A stretch of DNA of 64,000 nucleotides from Bradyrhizobium manausense (GCF_018129685.1 NZ_JAFCLG010000010.1:1-64000), one strand, 5' to 3'; shown: positions 31,527-40,614, counted from the stretch's first letter. Program-made: numbers and translations. The notes: generated from the sequence alone by a model not told the origin.

Positions 31527-32285
31527 TCAGGGGGCCGACTGTTGCTTCGCCTGCACACGAGCATCGACAATGCGGAGCAGATGATTGGCCAGCATGATGA
31601 TTTCAGCGGCCTCGCCGGGATCGTCCAACGCAACGTAGCGATGCGAGTGAGGGTTCTTGTAGGAGCCGATCGCACCGCTGAACAGATGGGCGCGAGCTTC
31701 GCGCTCAGCCATATCGGTATTCATGTCGGCGAGCGGGCCGTTTGCAGGGTCAAAGGCTTTGCGCATGAGCGACGTGCCGACATCTTTTGTCGGTAGCCCG
31801 GCGGCATCCCGCACGGCGACTTCTACGGCCTTCATCGCTTCAAACACGGCAGTGTCAAGCTTTCCCCGGTGATACTGCTGCCAGACATCCTCCCGGATAT
31901 TCGGATGCAGGGATTCCTTTGGAAGTCGAAGCGCACCGAATGAGCGCGCGGATTCTGGCTCTTCGGCAAGTTTGACAGCACGGCGGCTCAGCACCCGGAG
32001 CGTATGCGGTTCATGGTAACCCGGGTGCGGGATCAACAGAGCAGCCCCTTCCAACCAATACCAGGCTTCCCGAATGGCCCGCTCCAGCTCACCCCTTCTG
32101 TTGGTTGGATAGGAAGTGCCGGCACCATTTCTCGGACCGAGAGCGGAGTTGATAAATGTGCCGAGTTCCAGTTGCTGCATATGCTCCGGCCAACGCGAAA
32201 CAACCTGGAGAATACGCAGGGCCAGTTCATCCGGCTCAAGCGCCAGCACGACGTCGGCCTCAGGTACGAGTTCAGCGAGGTTCAT
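31527..32285 (-). CDS. TIGR02391 (Ymh) family protein
   Basis: A 252-residue protein. The C-terminal half is the TIGR02391 domain: LHPNIREDVWQQYHRGKLDT, AVFEAMKAVEVAVRDAAGLP, GTSLMRKAFDPANGPLADM, AREARAHLFSGAIGSYKNPH and SHRYVALDDPGEAAEIIMLA. The family is often encoded in defence islands and on plasmids and may be an RNase-like HEPN relative, but no function is established to my knowledge. ATG 32285 is chosen over an upstream ATG because it matches the typical start. It is the last gene before the tRNA junction and runs in the same direction as the SIR2 operon. Confidence 0.78.
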   Translation of the reverse strand: MNLAELVPEADVVLALEPDELALRILQVVSRWPEHMQQLELGTFINSALGPRNGAGTSYPTNRRGELERAIREAWYWLEGAALLIPHPGYHEPHTLRVLSRRAVKLAEEPESARSFGALRLPKESLHPNIREDVWQQYHRGKLDTAVFEAMKAVEVAVRDAAGLPTKDVGTSLMRKAFDPANGPLADMNTDMAEREARAHLFSGAIGSYKNPHSHRYVALDDPGEAAEIIMLANHLLRIVDARVQAKQQSAP

Positions 32286-32517
32286 GAAGCGATTCGGGAC
32301 CGAGTCGATGGCTCGATGATACCGGATGCCGTGCCCGGAGTCCGACCCGCTTAGCCCGCTCGTCTTTGGGCCGCCGATGGTGGCGCCCGCAGTGGCACTT
32401 CTGATCACAATTGAGTCATTGCGTCGCGCCCGACCCCGCCGATTTTACGCTGCGACTTTCCTCCTGCCGCTTCCACGACGCTTCCACGAACGAAAATTTG
32501 CATCAAAATCCGAGCAG

Positions 32518-32553
32518 CAAAAAGCCCTCGAAAACGAAGTGTTCTCAAGGGCT
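32518..32553 (-). terminator. Rho-independent terminator of the initiator tRNA
   Basis: On the minus strand AGCCCTTGAGAAC pairs with GTTTTCGAGGGCT (two G-T pairs) around ACTTC and is followed by TTTTT. It starts 8 nt after the tRNA 3' end. Confidence 0.75.
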
Positions 32554-32560
32554 TGATACT

Positions 32561-32637
<77 letters not shown>

Positions 32638-32947
32638 TTAAACCGTTGCGCGCCCTCGTGAAAATGCCGGGGACGGTCGATTGAGGGCCGACGCTGTTCG
32701 CGTGGCTTGCTTCTCCCGTCCCGAAGGCTTCCTTGGAAGGCAACCCCGGGCAAAGCCCGTTGGGTGCGGGGGGTATGTACCAACCCGCACCGCCTTTGGA
32801 AAGGGCCGAAGGGACGTTTTTTTCGACTTTGTGACAGGCCTGTGGACCCGGATTCCGGCCGATTTGCCACACACTTGCCAGAAGTTCCACAAACCGCCAG
32901 CGTACGGCAACAAAACAGCGGCAAAACGCCTGGTCGGGAGAATTGCC
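32638..32947. other. 310-bp gap between tRNA-fMet and the aldehyde dehydrogenase gene, hairpin-rich
   Basis: No credible gene. It contains the tRNA promoter on the minus strand, the hairpins GTGCGGG/CCCGCAC (32764-32790) and CCTTT-GG-AAAGG (32793-32804), then a T7 run (about 32817-32823). A small RNA on the plus strand is possible but not recognised as any known family. Confidence 0.35.
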
Positions 32948-34393
32948 TTGGACAACGCTTTACACCGCCCCGAGGCGGCCGCCCCGCTGGCCGCGCTCAC
33001 GGACAACTTCCAGGCCATGGTTGCGCGCTCGCGGGCCGAGCCCGCGCCCGATTGCGCCGGTCGGCTCGACCGGTTGACGCGGCTGCGCGCCGTGGTCGCG
33101 AACAACGAAGAGCGTTTCCGGCAGGCGATCTCGGCCGATTTCGGCCACCGCTCGGCGGTGGAGACCACCATCGCCGAGATGATGCTGGTGTTCTCCGAGA
33201 TCCGGCATGCGTCCAAGCATTTGAAGACCTGGATGGCGCCGCAGCGCGTGGCGACGGCGCTGCAATTCCTGCCCGCGCGCAACCGGCTGATCCCGCAGCC
33301 GCTCGGCGTGGTCGGCATCATCGCGCCCTGGAATTATCCGCTGCAGCTGACGCTCGCGCCGGCGGTCGGCGCCATTGCGGCCGGCAACCGAATCATCATC
33401 AAGCCGAGCGAGCTGGTGCCGCACTTTGCCGCGCTCCTGAAAGAGACCGTCGCGCAAAAATTCGACGCCAGTGAGCTGCTCGTCACCGGGGTCGAGGACG
33501 AGATCGCAAAGGGCTTCGCACACCTGCCGTTCGATCATCTCGTCTTCACCGGCTCGACCCGGGTCGGGCGGCTGGTCGCCGAAGCGGCGGGGCGGAATCT
33601 CACGCCTGTCACGCTCGAGCTCGGCGGCAAGTCGCCGGCGATCGTCGACGTGACGGCGGATCTCGACGAGGCGGCCGAGCGCATCGCCTACGGCAAACTG
33701 CTCAATGCCGGGCAGACCTGCATCGCGCCCGACTATGTGCTGGTGCCCGAGCCTTCGATGCAGTCCTTCGCCGAGAAGGTCCGCGCGCAGATGCGACGCA
33801 TGTTCGGCAACGACCCCGCCAACAAGGACTACACCTCGGTCATTTCCGACCGCCATTATGCGCGGCTGGAAGCGCTGGTCGCGGATGCCGTGCAGCACGG
33901 CGCAAAGATCCTGCAGCCGGCGATGGCCGACGATCCCAACTGGAAGGCGCACCGCAAATTCCCGCCGACGCTGATCGTCGGCGCGACCGAGGCGATGACG
34001 GTGATGCAGGAGGAGATTTTTGGCCCCGTGCTGCCGGTGCTGGGCTATCGCGAACCGGCTGAGGCCATCGCTTTCATCAACCGCCGCGACCGGCCGCTCG
34101 CGCTCTACTGGTTCGGCAAGAACGACGTCGCACGCGACGAGGTGCTGGCGCGAACCGTCTCCGGCGGCGTCACCATCAATGACTGCCTGTTTCACTTCGC
34201 TCAAGTGAACCAGCCCATGGGCGGCGTCGGCGCCTCCGGCACCGGCGCCTATCACGGCGAATGGGGCTTCAGGACGTTCAGCAAGCTGAAGCCGGTGTTC
34301 TATCGCTCAAAATTCAATCGCCTCGCCGATCTCTATCCGCCCTATGGCGGCAACATCGCGCGACTGGAGAAGATGATGCGGTTCATGTCGTAG
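32948..34393 (+). CDS. Coniferyl/aryl aldehyde dehydrogenase
   Basis: A 481-residue NAD(P)-dependent aldehyde dehydrogenase of the coniferyl-aldehyde type (short, without the classical N-terminus). Motifs: APWNYPLQLTLAP and KPSELVPH (cofactor site), FTGSTRVG, LELGGKSPAIV (catalytic Glu) and NAGQTCIAPDYV (catalytic Cys). The C-terminal QPMGGVGASGTGAYHGEWGF is typical. TTG at 32948 has a GGGAG ribosome-binding site and gives family length; longer open sequence upstream covers hairpin-rich non-coding DNA. It is followed by a GMC oxidoreductase gene, so the pair could oxidise an alcohol to an acid in two steps. Confidence 0.87.
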   Translation: MDNALHRPEAAAPLAALTDNFQAMVARSRAEPAPDCAGRLDRLTRLRAVVANNEERFRQAISADFGHRSAVETTIAEMMLVFSEIRHASKHLKTWMAPQRVATALQFLPARNRLIPQPLGVVGIIAPWNYPLQLTLAPAVGAIAAGNRIIIKPSELVPHFAALLKETVAQKFDASELLVTGVEDEIAKGFAHLPFDHLVFTGSTRVGRLVAEAAGRNLTPVTLELGGKSPAIVDVTADLDEAAERIAYGKLLNAGQTCIAPDYVLVPEPSMQSFAEKVRAQMRRMFGNDPANKDYTSVISDRHYARLEALVADAVQHGAKILQPAMADDPNWKAHRKFPPTLIVGATEAMTVMQEEIFGPVLPVLGYREPAEAIAFINRRDRPLALYWFGKNDVARDEVLARTVSGGVTINDCLFHFAQVNQPMGGVGASGTGAYHGEWGFRTFSKLKPVFYRSKFNRLADLYPPYGGNIARLEKMMRFMS

Positions 34394-34399
34394 CTCGCG

Positions 34400-34502
34400 G
34401 TCATTCCGGGGCGATGCGCAGCATCGAGCCCGGAATCCATCTTGCCACCAACTCTGCGGATCAATGGATTCCGGGTTCGCGCTACGCGCGCCCCGGAATG
34501 AC
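34400..34502. repeat. Dispersed palindromic repeat, GTCATTCCGGGG type
   Basis: GTCATTCCGGGGCG at one end and CGCCCCGGAATGAC at the other, with internal GGAATCCAT/ATGGATTCC arms. A second copy of the same family is at 60021-60124. Such elements are common in Bradyrhizobium intergenic DNA. Confidence 0.8.
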
Positions 34503-34526
34503 GAGAAGAAAAAGGGGGAAACATCA

Positions 34527-36119
34527 GTGACTGATACATTCGATTTCATCGTCGTAGGCGCGGGCTCTGGCGGCTGCGCGGTGGCCGGACGGCTGTCGGA
34601 AGACGCGGCGACCTCGGTGGCGCTGCTCGACGCCGGCGGCAAGAACGACAGCTGGCGCATCACCACGCCGTTCGGGCTCGCTCTGCCATATCAGGCCGCC
34701 AACTGGGCCTTCGACACGGTGCCGCAGAAGGGATTGAACGGCCGGATCGGCTATCAACCGCGCGGCAAGGGCCTCGGCGGCTCCTCGGCGATCAACGCCA
34801 TGGTCTATATCCGCGGCCACAAATCGGATTACGACCACTGGGCCTCGCTCGGCAATGCCGGCTGGTCGTATGCGGACGTGCTGCCCTATTTCAAGCGGTC
34901 CGAGAACAACAGCGATTTCGACGGCGAATATCACGGCAAGGGCGGCCCGCTGCACGTCAACAAGCTGCGCTCGGACAATCCGATCCATGACATCTTCCAC
35001 CAGGCCGCGCGCGAGGCGCAATTCCGCATCCGCGACGACTTCAATGAAGCGGACCACGAAGGCCTCGGCAGCTACCAGGTGACGCAGCACAAGGGCGAGC
35101 GCTGGAGTGCGGCGCGCGCCTATGTGAATCCCTACCTGGACAAGCGCACCAATCTGCGCGTCGAGACCGGGGCGCACGCCACGAAAATCCTGTTCAAAGG
35201 CGGGCGCGCGGTCGGTATCGAATATGTGCAGGGCAAGCAGACAAAGCAGCTGCGCGTGCGCCGCGAGGTGATCCTTGCCGGCGGCGCGTTCCAGTCGCCG
35301 CAGCTCTTGATGCTGTCGGGCGTCGGCGATGGCGATGCGCTTGGCAAGCACGGTATCGGCGTCACTCATCATCTGCCTGGCGTCGGGCGCAATCTGCAGG
35401 ACCATCCCGATTTCGTGTTCGTCTACGCCTCCGATTATCCGCACTTCGTGCACGCTTCGCTTGGCCGACTGCCATCCCTGCTCCGCGCCATTCAGCGCTA
35501 CCGCAAGGAGCGGCGCGGCCTGATGACCACGAATTTCGCCGAGTGCGGCGGCTTCCTGAAGACCCGCCCGGATCTCGACGTGCCCGACATTCAGCTCCAC
35601 TTCGTCATCGCGATGCTCGACGACCACGGCCGCAAGAAGCACAAGGAGGCCGGCTTTTCATGCCATGTCTGCCTGCTGAGGCCGAAGAGCCGCGGCAGCG
35701 TCTGGCTGAAGAGCGCGGACCCGCTCGCCGCTCCCATGATCGACCCGAACTTCCTTGGGGAGGACGAGGATCTGGAGTCGATGGTCGCGGGCTTCAAGAC
35801 CACGCGACGGCTGATGGAGACGCCAGCGCTGCGCGCCTTGCAGAAGAAGGACATGTTCACGTCCGATGTGAGAACGGACGACGACATCCGCAACATCCTG
35901 CGCAACCGCGTCGACACCGTCTATCACCCCATCGGCACCTGCAAGATGGGCACCGATGCGATGGCCGTGGTCGATCCCAAGCTGAAGGTGCATGGCGTGG
36001 AAGGCTTGCGCGTCGTCGACGCCTCGATCATGCCGACGCTGATCGGCGGCAACACCAACGCGCCCACGATCATGATCGGGGAGAAGGCGGCGGATATGAT
36101 CAGGGCAGAGATGCGGTAG
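34527..36119 (+). CDS. GMC family FAD oxidoreductase (choline/alcohol dehydrogenase-like)
   Basis: A 530-residue flavoprotein of the glucose-methanol-choline family. FAD-binding IVVGAGSGGCAVAGRLS at the N-terminus, GMC signature QPRGKGLGGSSAINAMVYIR (about 82-101), RVRREVILAGGAFQSPQLLM, the active-site region YHPIGTCKMG and the C-terminal VDASIMPTLIGGNTNAPTIM. Start is GTG 34527 with a GGGGG ribosome-binding site. Probably oxidises a primary alcohol to the aldehyde that the upstream dehydrogenase could use; the substrate cannot be read from sequence. Confidence 0.9.
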   Translation: MTDTFDFIVVGAGSGGCAVAGRLSEDAATSVALLDAGGKNDSWRITTPFGLALPYQAANWAFDTVPQKGLNGRIGYQPRGKGLGGSSAINAMVYIRGHKSDYDHWASLGNAGWSYADVLPYFKRSENNSDFDGEYHGKGGPLHVNKLRSDNPIHDIFHQAAREAQFRIRDDFNEADHEGLGSYQVTQHKGERWSAARAYVNPYLDKRTNLRVETGAHATKILFKGGRAVGIEYVQGKQTKQLRVRREVILAGGAFQSPQLLMLSGVGDGDALGKHGIGVTHHLPGVGRNLQDHPDFVFVYASDYPHFVHASLGRLPSLLRAIQRYRKERRGLMTTNFAECGGFLKTRPDLDVPDIQLHFVIAMLDDHGRKKHKEAGFSCHVCLLRPKSRGSVWLKSADPLAAPMIDPNFLGEDEDLESMVAGFKTTRRLMETPALRALQKKDMFTSDVRTDDDIRNILRNRVDTVYHPIGTCKMGTDAMAVVDPKLKVHGVEGLRVVDASIMPTLIGGNTNAPTIMIGEKAADMIRAEMR

Positions 36120-36146
36120 TGTAAAGCTGTCGCCTCATTCTCCGCC

Positions 36147-36332
36147 GTCATCCCGGACAAGCGCAGCTTTGGCAACGCGTAGCGTTGTCCAGGGCGGAGC
36201 GCGATTCGGGATCCATAGCCACGGGAAGAAGTGTGGCCCGAGACGGTCACTCCGAGTCTTCGCCAAACCACACGATGTGATTATGGATCCCGGATCTGCG
36301 CGCGCTTCGGGCGCGCTTGTCCGGGATGACGG
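36147..36332. repeat. Dispersed palindromic repeat, CCGTCATCCCGGACAAGCG type
   Basis: Begins CCGTCATCCCGGACAAGCG and ends with the near-complement CGCTTGTCCGGGATGACGG, with inner arms GGGATCCATA/TATGGATCCC. It fills most of the gap between the GMC and CvpA-like genes; 36333-36505 shows no other feature. Confidence 0.75.
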
Positions 36333-36505
36333 AGGCGTTCCACTGGACGCCATAACTAACCCCCGCGAAGACGTTTCTTTACTGACGTCGAATAGTCATG
36401 GATGAGTGAAATTCTGGGCTGTGGACCCAGATACAGACGATTTTAGCGATCTGAAACCGAACGACCGGTTCGCCGTTCATTCGTTGGATTGGCAGGGCCT
36501 CACAC

Positions 36506-37018
36506 ATGAACAGTTTCGATCTCGCCGTCTATGCCGCGCTCGCCATCGCGATCGGCTTCGGTTTCAGGACCGGCCTGCTCGGCAGCGCCATGACCATTCT
36601 GGCCTATCTCCTCGCCGCTCCCATCGCTGTGGCGCTGATGCCGCTGATCGTGCCGCAGGTGGCCGGCAATCCGAACGCACCGCAGTTTCAAAACTGGATA
36701 TGGTTCTTCGGCATCTTCATCGTCGTCGGCATGCTGTTCGGATATCTCGGCCGCATGGCGCTGAGCGACACGATCCGCGAGGCCGGGATCGGCGACCGCC
36801 TCGGCGGTGCCGCGCTCGGCGCCATCAGGGTCGGGCTCGTCGCGACCACGCTGGTGCTGGTGTTCGACCAGATCGTGCCGGCCAACCGCCAGCCGCCCTT
36901 CCTCGCCGGCTCGCATCTGCGGCCGCTGTTCTCGATGGTCGGGCAGATGGGCTTCAAATCGCTGCCGCCTGAGGCCGCCGAGGCGATCGACCGCCTCAAG
37001 CAGGAGCGGCACATCTGA
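36506..37018 (+). CDS. CvpA family membrane protein
   Basis: A 170-residue inner-membrane protein with about four hydrophobic segments: FDLAVYAALAIAIGFGFRTG, AMTILAYLLAAPIAVALMPL, WIWFFGIFIVVGMLFGYLG and LGAIRVGLVATTLVLVF, with the CvpA-like GYLGRMALSDTIREAGIGDR loop and a short cytoplasmic tail. CvpA in E. coli is needed for colicin V production and envelope homeostasis. Followed by a terminator at 37019. Confidence 0.8.
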   Translation: MNSFDLAVYAALAIAIGFGFRTGLLGSAMTILAYLLAAPIAVALMPLIVPQVAGNPNAPQFQNWIWFFGIFIVVGMLFGYLGRMALSDTIREAGIGDRLGGAALGAIRVGLVATTLVLVFDQIVPANRQPPFLAGSHLRPLFSMVGQMGFKSLPPEAAEAIDRLKQERHI

Positions 37019-37044
37019 AGCGCGATGGGATCGCGCTGTTTTCT
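37019..37044 (+). terminator. Rho-independent terminator after the CvpA-like gene
   Basis: AGCGCGAT-GGG-ATCGCGCT hairpin followed by GTTTTCT, starting at the base after the stop codon. Confidence 0.7.
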
Positions 37045-37051
37045 ATTGTTT

Positions 37052-37100
37052 GGGCATGATCTTTTCGGAGAACCGCAGCACACTTTTCCGGATCATGCCC
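37052..37100. repeat. Dispersed repeat GGGCATGATC...GATCATGCCC
   Basis: GGGCATGATC and GATCATGCCC are exact complements around a loop with TTTTCGGAGAA and ACTTTTCCG. The element resembles a short repeat common in Bradyrhizobium intergenic regions. Confidence 0.7.
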
Positions 37101-37227
37101 CCACATTTGCATCGCCGCGCGGGCGCGCCATGCATTTTGACGCGGGTCCCTCCCTTATCAGGACCGCCGGGTTTGGCTAGAGTGCGCCCCGTTCAAAAAC
37201 CTGCCTGCCATTTTCGGGAGTGAAACT

Positions 37228-38010
37228 GTGGATCTTGGGATCAAAGGTCGCCGCGCCATCGTCTGCGCATCCAGCAAGGGCCTGGGGCGCGCTTGCGCCT
37301 TCTCGCTGGCCGAAGCCGGCGTCGACGTCACGCTGACCGCGCGCGGCGCCGAGGCGCTGAAGAAGACGGCCGACGACATCCGCAAGGCCTATCCTTCCGT
37401 GAAGGTCACCGAGATCGTCGGCGACATCACCACGCCCGCCGGGCGCGAGGCCGTGCTGAAGGCCTGCCCCGAGCCTGATATCCTGATCAACAATGCCGGC
37501 GGTCCGCCCCCCGGTGATTTCCGCAACTGGACGCGCGACGACTGGATCAAGGCGATCGACGCCAACATGCTCACCCCGATCGAGCTGATCAAGTCGACCG
37601 TCGACGGCATGATGGCGCGCAAGTTCGGCCGCATCGTCAACATCACCTCGGCCGCGGTGAAGGCGCCGATCGACATTCTCGGCCTCTCAAACGGCGCGCG
37701 TGCCGGCCTCACCGGCTTCATCGCCGGCCTGTCGCGCAAGACCGTGATCAACAACGTCACCATCAACGGCCTGCTGCCCGGCCCGTTCGAGACCGACCGC
37801 CTGACCGGCACCGCGAAGGCGGAAGCCGACAAGCGCGGCACGACGCCGGAAGCGATCCTGGCCGAGCGCGCCAAGCTCAATCCCGCCGGCCGCTTCGGCC
37901 AGCCCGACGAGTTCGGCTATGCCTGCGCCTTCCTGTGCGGTGCCAAGGCCGGCTTCATCACCGGCCAGAACATCCTGCTCGACGGCGGTGCGTTCCCGGG
38001 AACGCTGTGA
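37228..38010 (+). CDS. Short-chain dehydrogenase/reductase, altered active site
   Basis: A 260-residue SDR protein, GTG start at 37228. The Rossmann motif reads VCASSKGLGRACAFSLAEAG, the NNAG-like motif is INNAGGPPPGDF, and the Ser region is NITSAAVKAPIDILGLSNGA. Where most SDRs have YxxxK, this protein has LSNGARAGLTG, so Tyr and Lys of the usual catalytic triad are missing. C-terminus is ITGQNILLDGGAFPGTL, as in 3-oxoacyl-ACP reductases. Either a related chemistry or a non-catalytic role; substrate unknown. Confidence 0.82.
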   Translation: MDLGIKGRRAIVCASSKGLGRACAFSLAEAGVDVTLTARGAEALKKTADDIRKAYPSVKVTEIVGDITTPAGREAVLKACPEPDILINNAGGPPPGDFRNWTRDDWIKAIDANMLTPIELIKSTVDGMMARKFGRIVNITSAAVKAPIDILGLSNGARAGLTGFIAGLSRKTVINNVTINGLLPGPFETDRLTGTAKAEADKRGTTPEAILAERAKLNPAGRFGQPDEFGYACAFLCGAKAGFITGQNILLDGGAFPGTL

Positions 38011-38026
38011 AAGCTGATCATTCTTC

Positions 38027-38148
38027 GACCTCTCCCCAGCGGGGAGAGGTCGATTTGCGCCAGCAAATCGGGTGAGGGGGTGCTGCCCCAATTGATACCG
38101 TAACCCCTCACCCGGCGCCACGCGCCGACCTCTCCCAAGGGAGAGGTG
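38027..38148. repeat. Dispersed palindromic repeat, ACCTCTCCC type
   Basis: GACCTCTCCCC...GGGGAGAGGTC at the left, then GGGTGAGGGG and its complement CCCCTCACCC, ending CCTCTCCCAAGGGAGAGG. The same family is found at 52600-52732. Confidence 0.8.
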
Positions 38149-38201
38149 ATCACCGATGCCGCACCTACCTGCCAACAACCTCAACTCGGAGAGTAGGCCA
38201 G

Positions 38202-39191
38202 ATGAAAGCGGTCTGGTACGAACAAACGGGACCGGCTGTCGAGGTTCTCACCTTTGGCGAGATGGCGACGCCGGTCGCGGGCCCGGGCGAAGTTCGCATC
38301 CGGCTGGAGGCCTCCGGCGTCAACCCGGCCGATGTCGGCCGGCGCGGCGGCAGCTATCGCGCGATGGACTATCCGCGCGTCATTCCGAACAGCGACGGCG
38401 CAGGAATTGTCGACCAAGTCGGCGACGGCGTGGCGCGGTTCAAGGCCGGCGACCGCGTCTGGCTGTTCAACGGCCAGCGCAACGGCCGCGCCTTCGGCAC
38501 GGCTGCCGAATATATCGCGCTCGCCGAACGGCTGGTGACGCCGCTGCCGGCCAACCTCTCTTTCGCGGAAGGCGCAACGCTCGGCATCCCCGCAATGACG
38601 GCGTGGTGCTCGCTGTTTGCGGACGGGCCTGTCGTGGGCAAGACCGTGCTCGTCACCGGCGGCGCCGGTGCAGTCGGTCATTACGCCGTGCAGCTCGCCA
38701 AATGGGGCGGCGCGCAGGTGATCGCCACGGTCAGTTCGGCGATGAAGGGCGAACAGGCACGGCGCGCGGGCGCCGATCTCGTGGTCAATTACAGGGATGA
38801 AGACGTCGTCGCCAAGGCGATGGCTTTCACCGGCGGGCGCGGTGTCGACCGCGTGGTCGATGTCGATTTCGGCGGCAATATCGCGACCACGCTGAAGCTG
38901 ATGGCGATGAATTCGACCATCGCGGTTTACGCCACCAACGGCAACCGCACGCCGACGCTACCAATGCGTGAGCTGATGGAGAAGTGCATCGCGGTTCGTG
39001 CGCTGGTGCTGTTCGCGCTGCCGCCTGCGCTGCTTGCGGCGGCGCAGGCCGATATTTCGAAATGGCTCGCGGCGGGAGAACGCCTTCACAACGTCGCGGC
39101 ACAGTTCGCGTTGTCCGAGACAGCGCAGGCGCATCTCGCCGTCGAGAAAGGCGACAAGCTCGGCACCGTGATCGTCGACTGCGCGCGGTAA
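38202..39191 (+). CDS. NADPH:quinone reductase (zinc-free MDR, zeta-crystallin-like)
   Basis: A 329-residue medium-chain reductase: MKAVWYEQTGPAVEVLTFGE at the N-terminus, RLEASGVNPADVGRRGG, NSDGAGIVDQVGDGVARFKA, and the NADPH site VLVTGGAGAVGHYAVQLAKW. No structural zinc cysteines are present, so it belongs to the quinone reductase group. The enzyme would reduce quinones or enals using NADPH. Start ATG 38202 has GGAG 12 nt upstream. Confidence 0.88.
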   Translation: MKAVWYEQTGPAVEVLTFGEMATPVAGPGEVRIRLEASGVNPADVGRRGGSYRAMDYPRVIPNSDGAGIVDQVGDGVARFKAGDRVWLFNGQRNGRAFGTAAEYIALAERLVTPLPANLSFAEGATLGIPAMTAWCSLFADGPVVGKTVLVTGGAGAVGHYAVQLAKWGGAQVIATVSSAMKGEQARRAGADLVVNYRDEDVVAKAMAFTGGRGVDRVVDVDFGGNIATTLKLMAMNSTIAVYATNGNRTPTLPMRELMEKCIAVRALVLFALPPALLAAAQADISKWLAAGERLHNVAAQFALSETAQAHLAVEKGDKLGTVIVDCAR

Positions 39192-39194
39192 AAA

Positions 39195-39626
39195 TTAGGG
39201 GACGGGCGTCGTCCGCTCGTCGTTCCAGTCGATGCCGAGCTCGTCCATGCCGTCGGCCAGGAGATCGCCCAGCATCGGCTCGCCCAGCAGATATTGCACG
39301 GTCTCGCGCCTGGGCGCCTTGTATTCGGCACGCGCCTCGACGGCGCGCTCGCGCAGATCGTCCCACTCGTCCGCATCGCCATCCCCGCGTCCGAGCCACA
39401 TCAGCGTGACCAGATCGAGCTGCTCGTCCTCGTTCAGCGCGCCAATGAAGCCCGCGAGCTCGGCTGCGACCGGATCGGACGTCGTGTCCTCGAGCACGTC
39501 GATCTCGTCGTCATCGGACGGATTGGAGCCGGAATCCGGATCGGAGGCAGCCTCCTTGACGTCGAATTCGCGCGCCTTTTCGATGATGAAGGCGACCTTG
39601 TCGGCGGAAATCGCAAGCTCTGGCAT
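39195..39626 (-). CDS. DUF3775 protein
   Basis: A 143-residue acidic protein of the DUF3775 family: LAISADKVAFIIEKAREFDV, an Asp/Ser-rich linker (about 30-45), DEQLDLVTLMWLGRGDGDAD and LLGEPMLGDLLADGMDELGI. Common in Rhizobiales, function unknown. Its 3' end lies 3 bp from the stop of the quinone reductase gene on the other strand. Confidence 0.85.
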   Translation of the reverse strand: MPELAISADKVAFIIEKAREFDVKEAASDPDSGSNPSDDDEIDVLEDTTSDPVAAELAGFIGALNEDEQLDLVTLMWLGRGDGDADEWDDLRERAVEARAEYKAPRRETVQYLLGEPMLGDLLADGMDELGIDWNDERTTPVP

Positions 39627-39758
39627 GGCTCCCCCTGCTCGTCGTGGCTGGTTCCAAATCTTTCCAATAACGCAACATCACGACAGATGATCCATTGCGC
39701 TTCGCGGCGGAAAATGCGCATCTTTCGCCGCCAAGCAAAGAAAATGGGGGCACGCCCG

Positions 39759-40610
39759 ATGCATTGGAAGGTCGGCAAGGTCAAGATCACCAAGGTCGTG
39801 GAAATGGAGACGGTCGGCTCGACCCGCTTCATCCTACCGTTGGCAAGCAACGACGAAATCCAGAAGCTGCCCTGGCTGATCCCGCATTTCGCCACCGAGG
39901 AAGGCCGGCTGAAAATGTCGATCCATTCGCTGGTGCTGGAGACGCCGTCGCGCCGGATCGTGGTCGACACCGGGCTCGGCAACGACAAGCAGGGCCGCAA
40001 CGTCCCGACCTGGAATAACCGCAACACGCCATTCCTGGAGATGATGGCCGCCGCCGGCTTTCCCCCTGAGAGCATCGACACCGTGCTGTGCACGCATCTT
40101 CACGTCGACCATGTCGGCTGGAATACGAAGCTTGTCGGCGGCAAATGGGTGCCGGCCTTCCCTAGGGCACGTTACGTGTTCGGCCGCGCCGAATACGAGC
40201 ATTGGCGCGACCATTCGTCGGAGCCGGACATGCAGGCCGTGTTTAACGATTCCGTGAAACCGATCGTCGATGCCGACCGCGCCGATCTGATCCCGAGCGA
40301 CCACCGGCTCTCGGACGAGATCAGCATGATCCCGACGCCAGGCCACAGCCCCGGGCATGTGAGCATTTTGATCCAGTCCGATGGCGAGCAGGGGCTTTTG
40401 ACCGGCGACGTCGCCCACCATCCCTGCCAGATGGCGCATCTTGCCTGGTCCTCCACCGCGGATTCCGACCAGGCGCAGTCCGCCGTCACGCGGGCAGCGC
40501 TGTTCGGCCGGTTTGCCGATACGCCGACACTGGTGATCGGCGGGCATTTCTCGGCCGGGCATATCCGCCGCGAGGGCGATGCGTTCCGGTTTGTGGCGCT
40601 GCCATCGTAG
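39759..40610 (+). CDS. MBL-fold metallo-hydrolase (first paralogue)
   Basis: A 283-residue metallo-beta-lactamase-fold protein. Metal motif CTHLHVDHVGW (HxHxDH), second metal region TPGHSPGHVS, TGDVAHHP and a final His in GGHFSAGHI. The insertion MSIHSLVLETPSRRIVVDTG and FPRARYVFGRAEYEHW are typical of the lactonase-like group. ATG 39759 (ribosome-binding site GGGGG) is preferred over ATG 39744. A second member of the same subfamily is encoded at 43677-44546, and both share FPRARYVF; likely a lactone or ester hydrolase. Confidence 0.85.
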   Translation: MHWKVGKVKITKVVEMETVGSTRFILPLASNDEIQKLPWLIPHFATEEGRLKMSIHSLVLETPSRRIVVDTGLGNDKQGRNVPTWNNRNTPFLEMMAAAGFPPESIDTVLCTHLHVDHVGWNTKLVGGKWVPAFPRARYVFGRAEYEHWRDHSSEPDMQAVFNDSVKPIVDADRADLIPSDHRLSDEISMIPTPGHSPGHVSILIQSDGEQGLLTGDVAHHPCQMAHLAWSSTADSDQAQSAVTRAALFGRFADTPTLVIGGHFSAGHIRREGDAFRFVALPS

Positions 40611-40614
40611 CTCC

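Noticed and set aside
32960..34255. Minus-strand open frame of 431 codons
   Set aside because: Antisense to the aldehyde dehydrogenase gene, which has complete catalytic motifs.
39744..39758. ATG 39744 as start of the first MBL hydrolase
   Set aside because: The ATG at 39759 has a better placed GGGGG ribosome-binding site; the difference is only five residues and remains uncertain.
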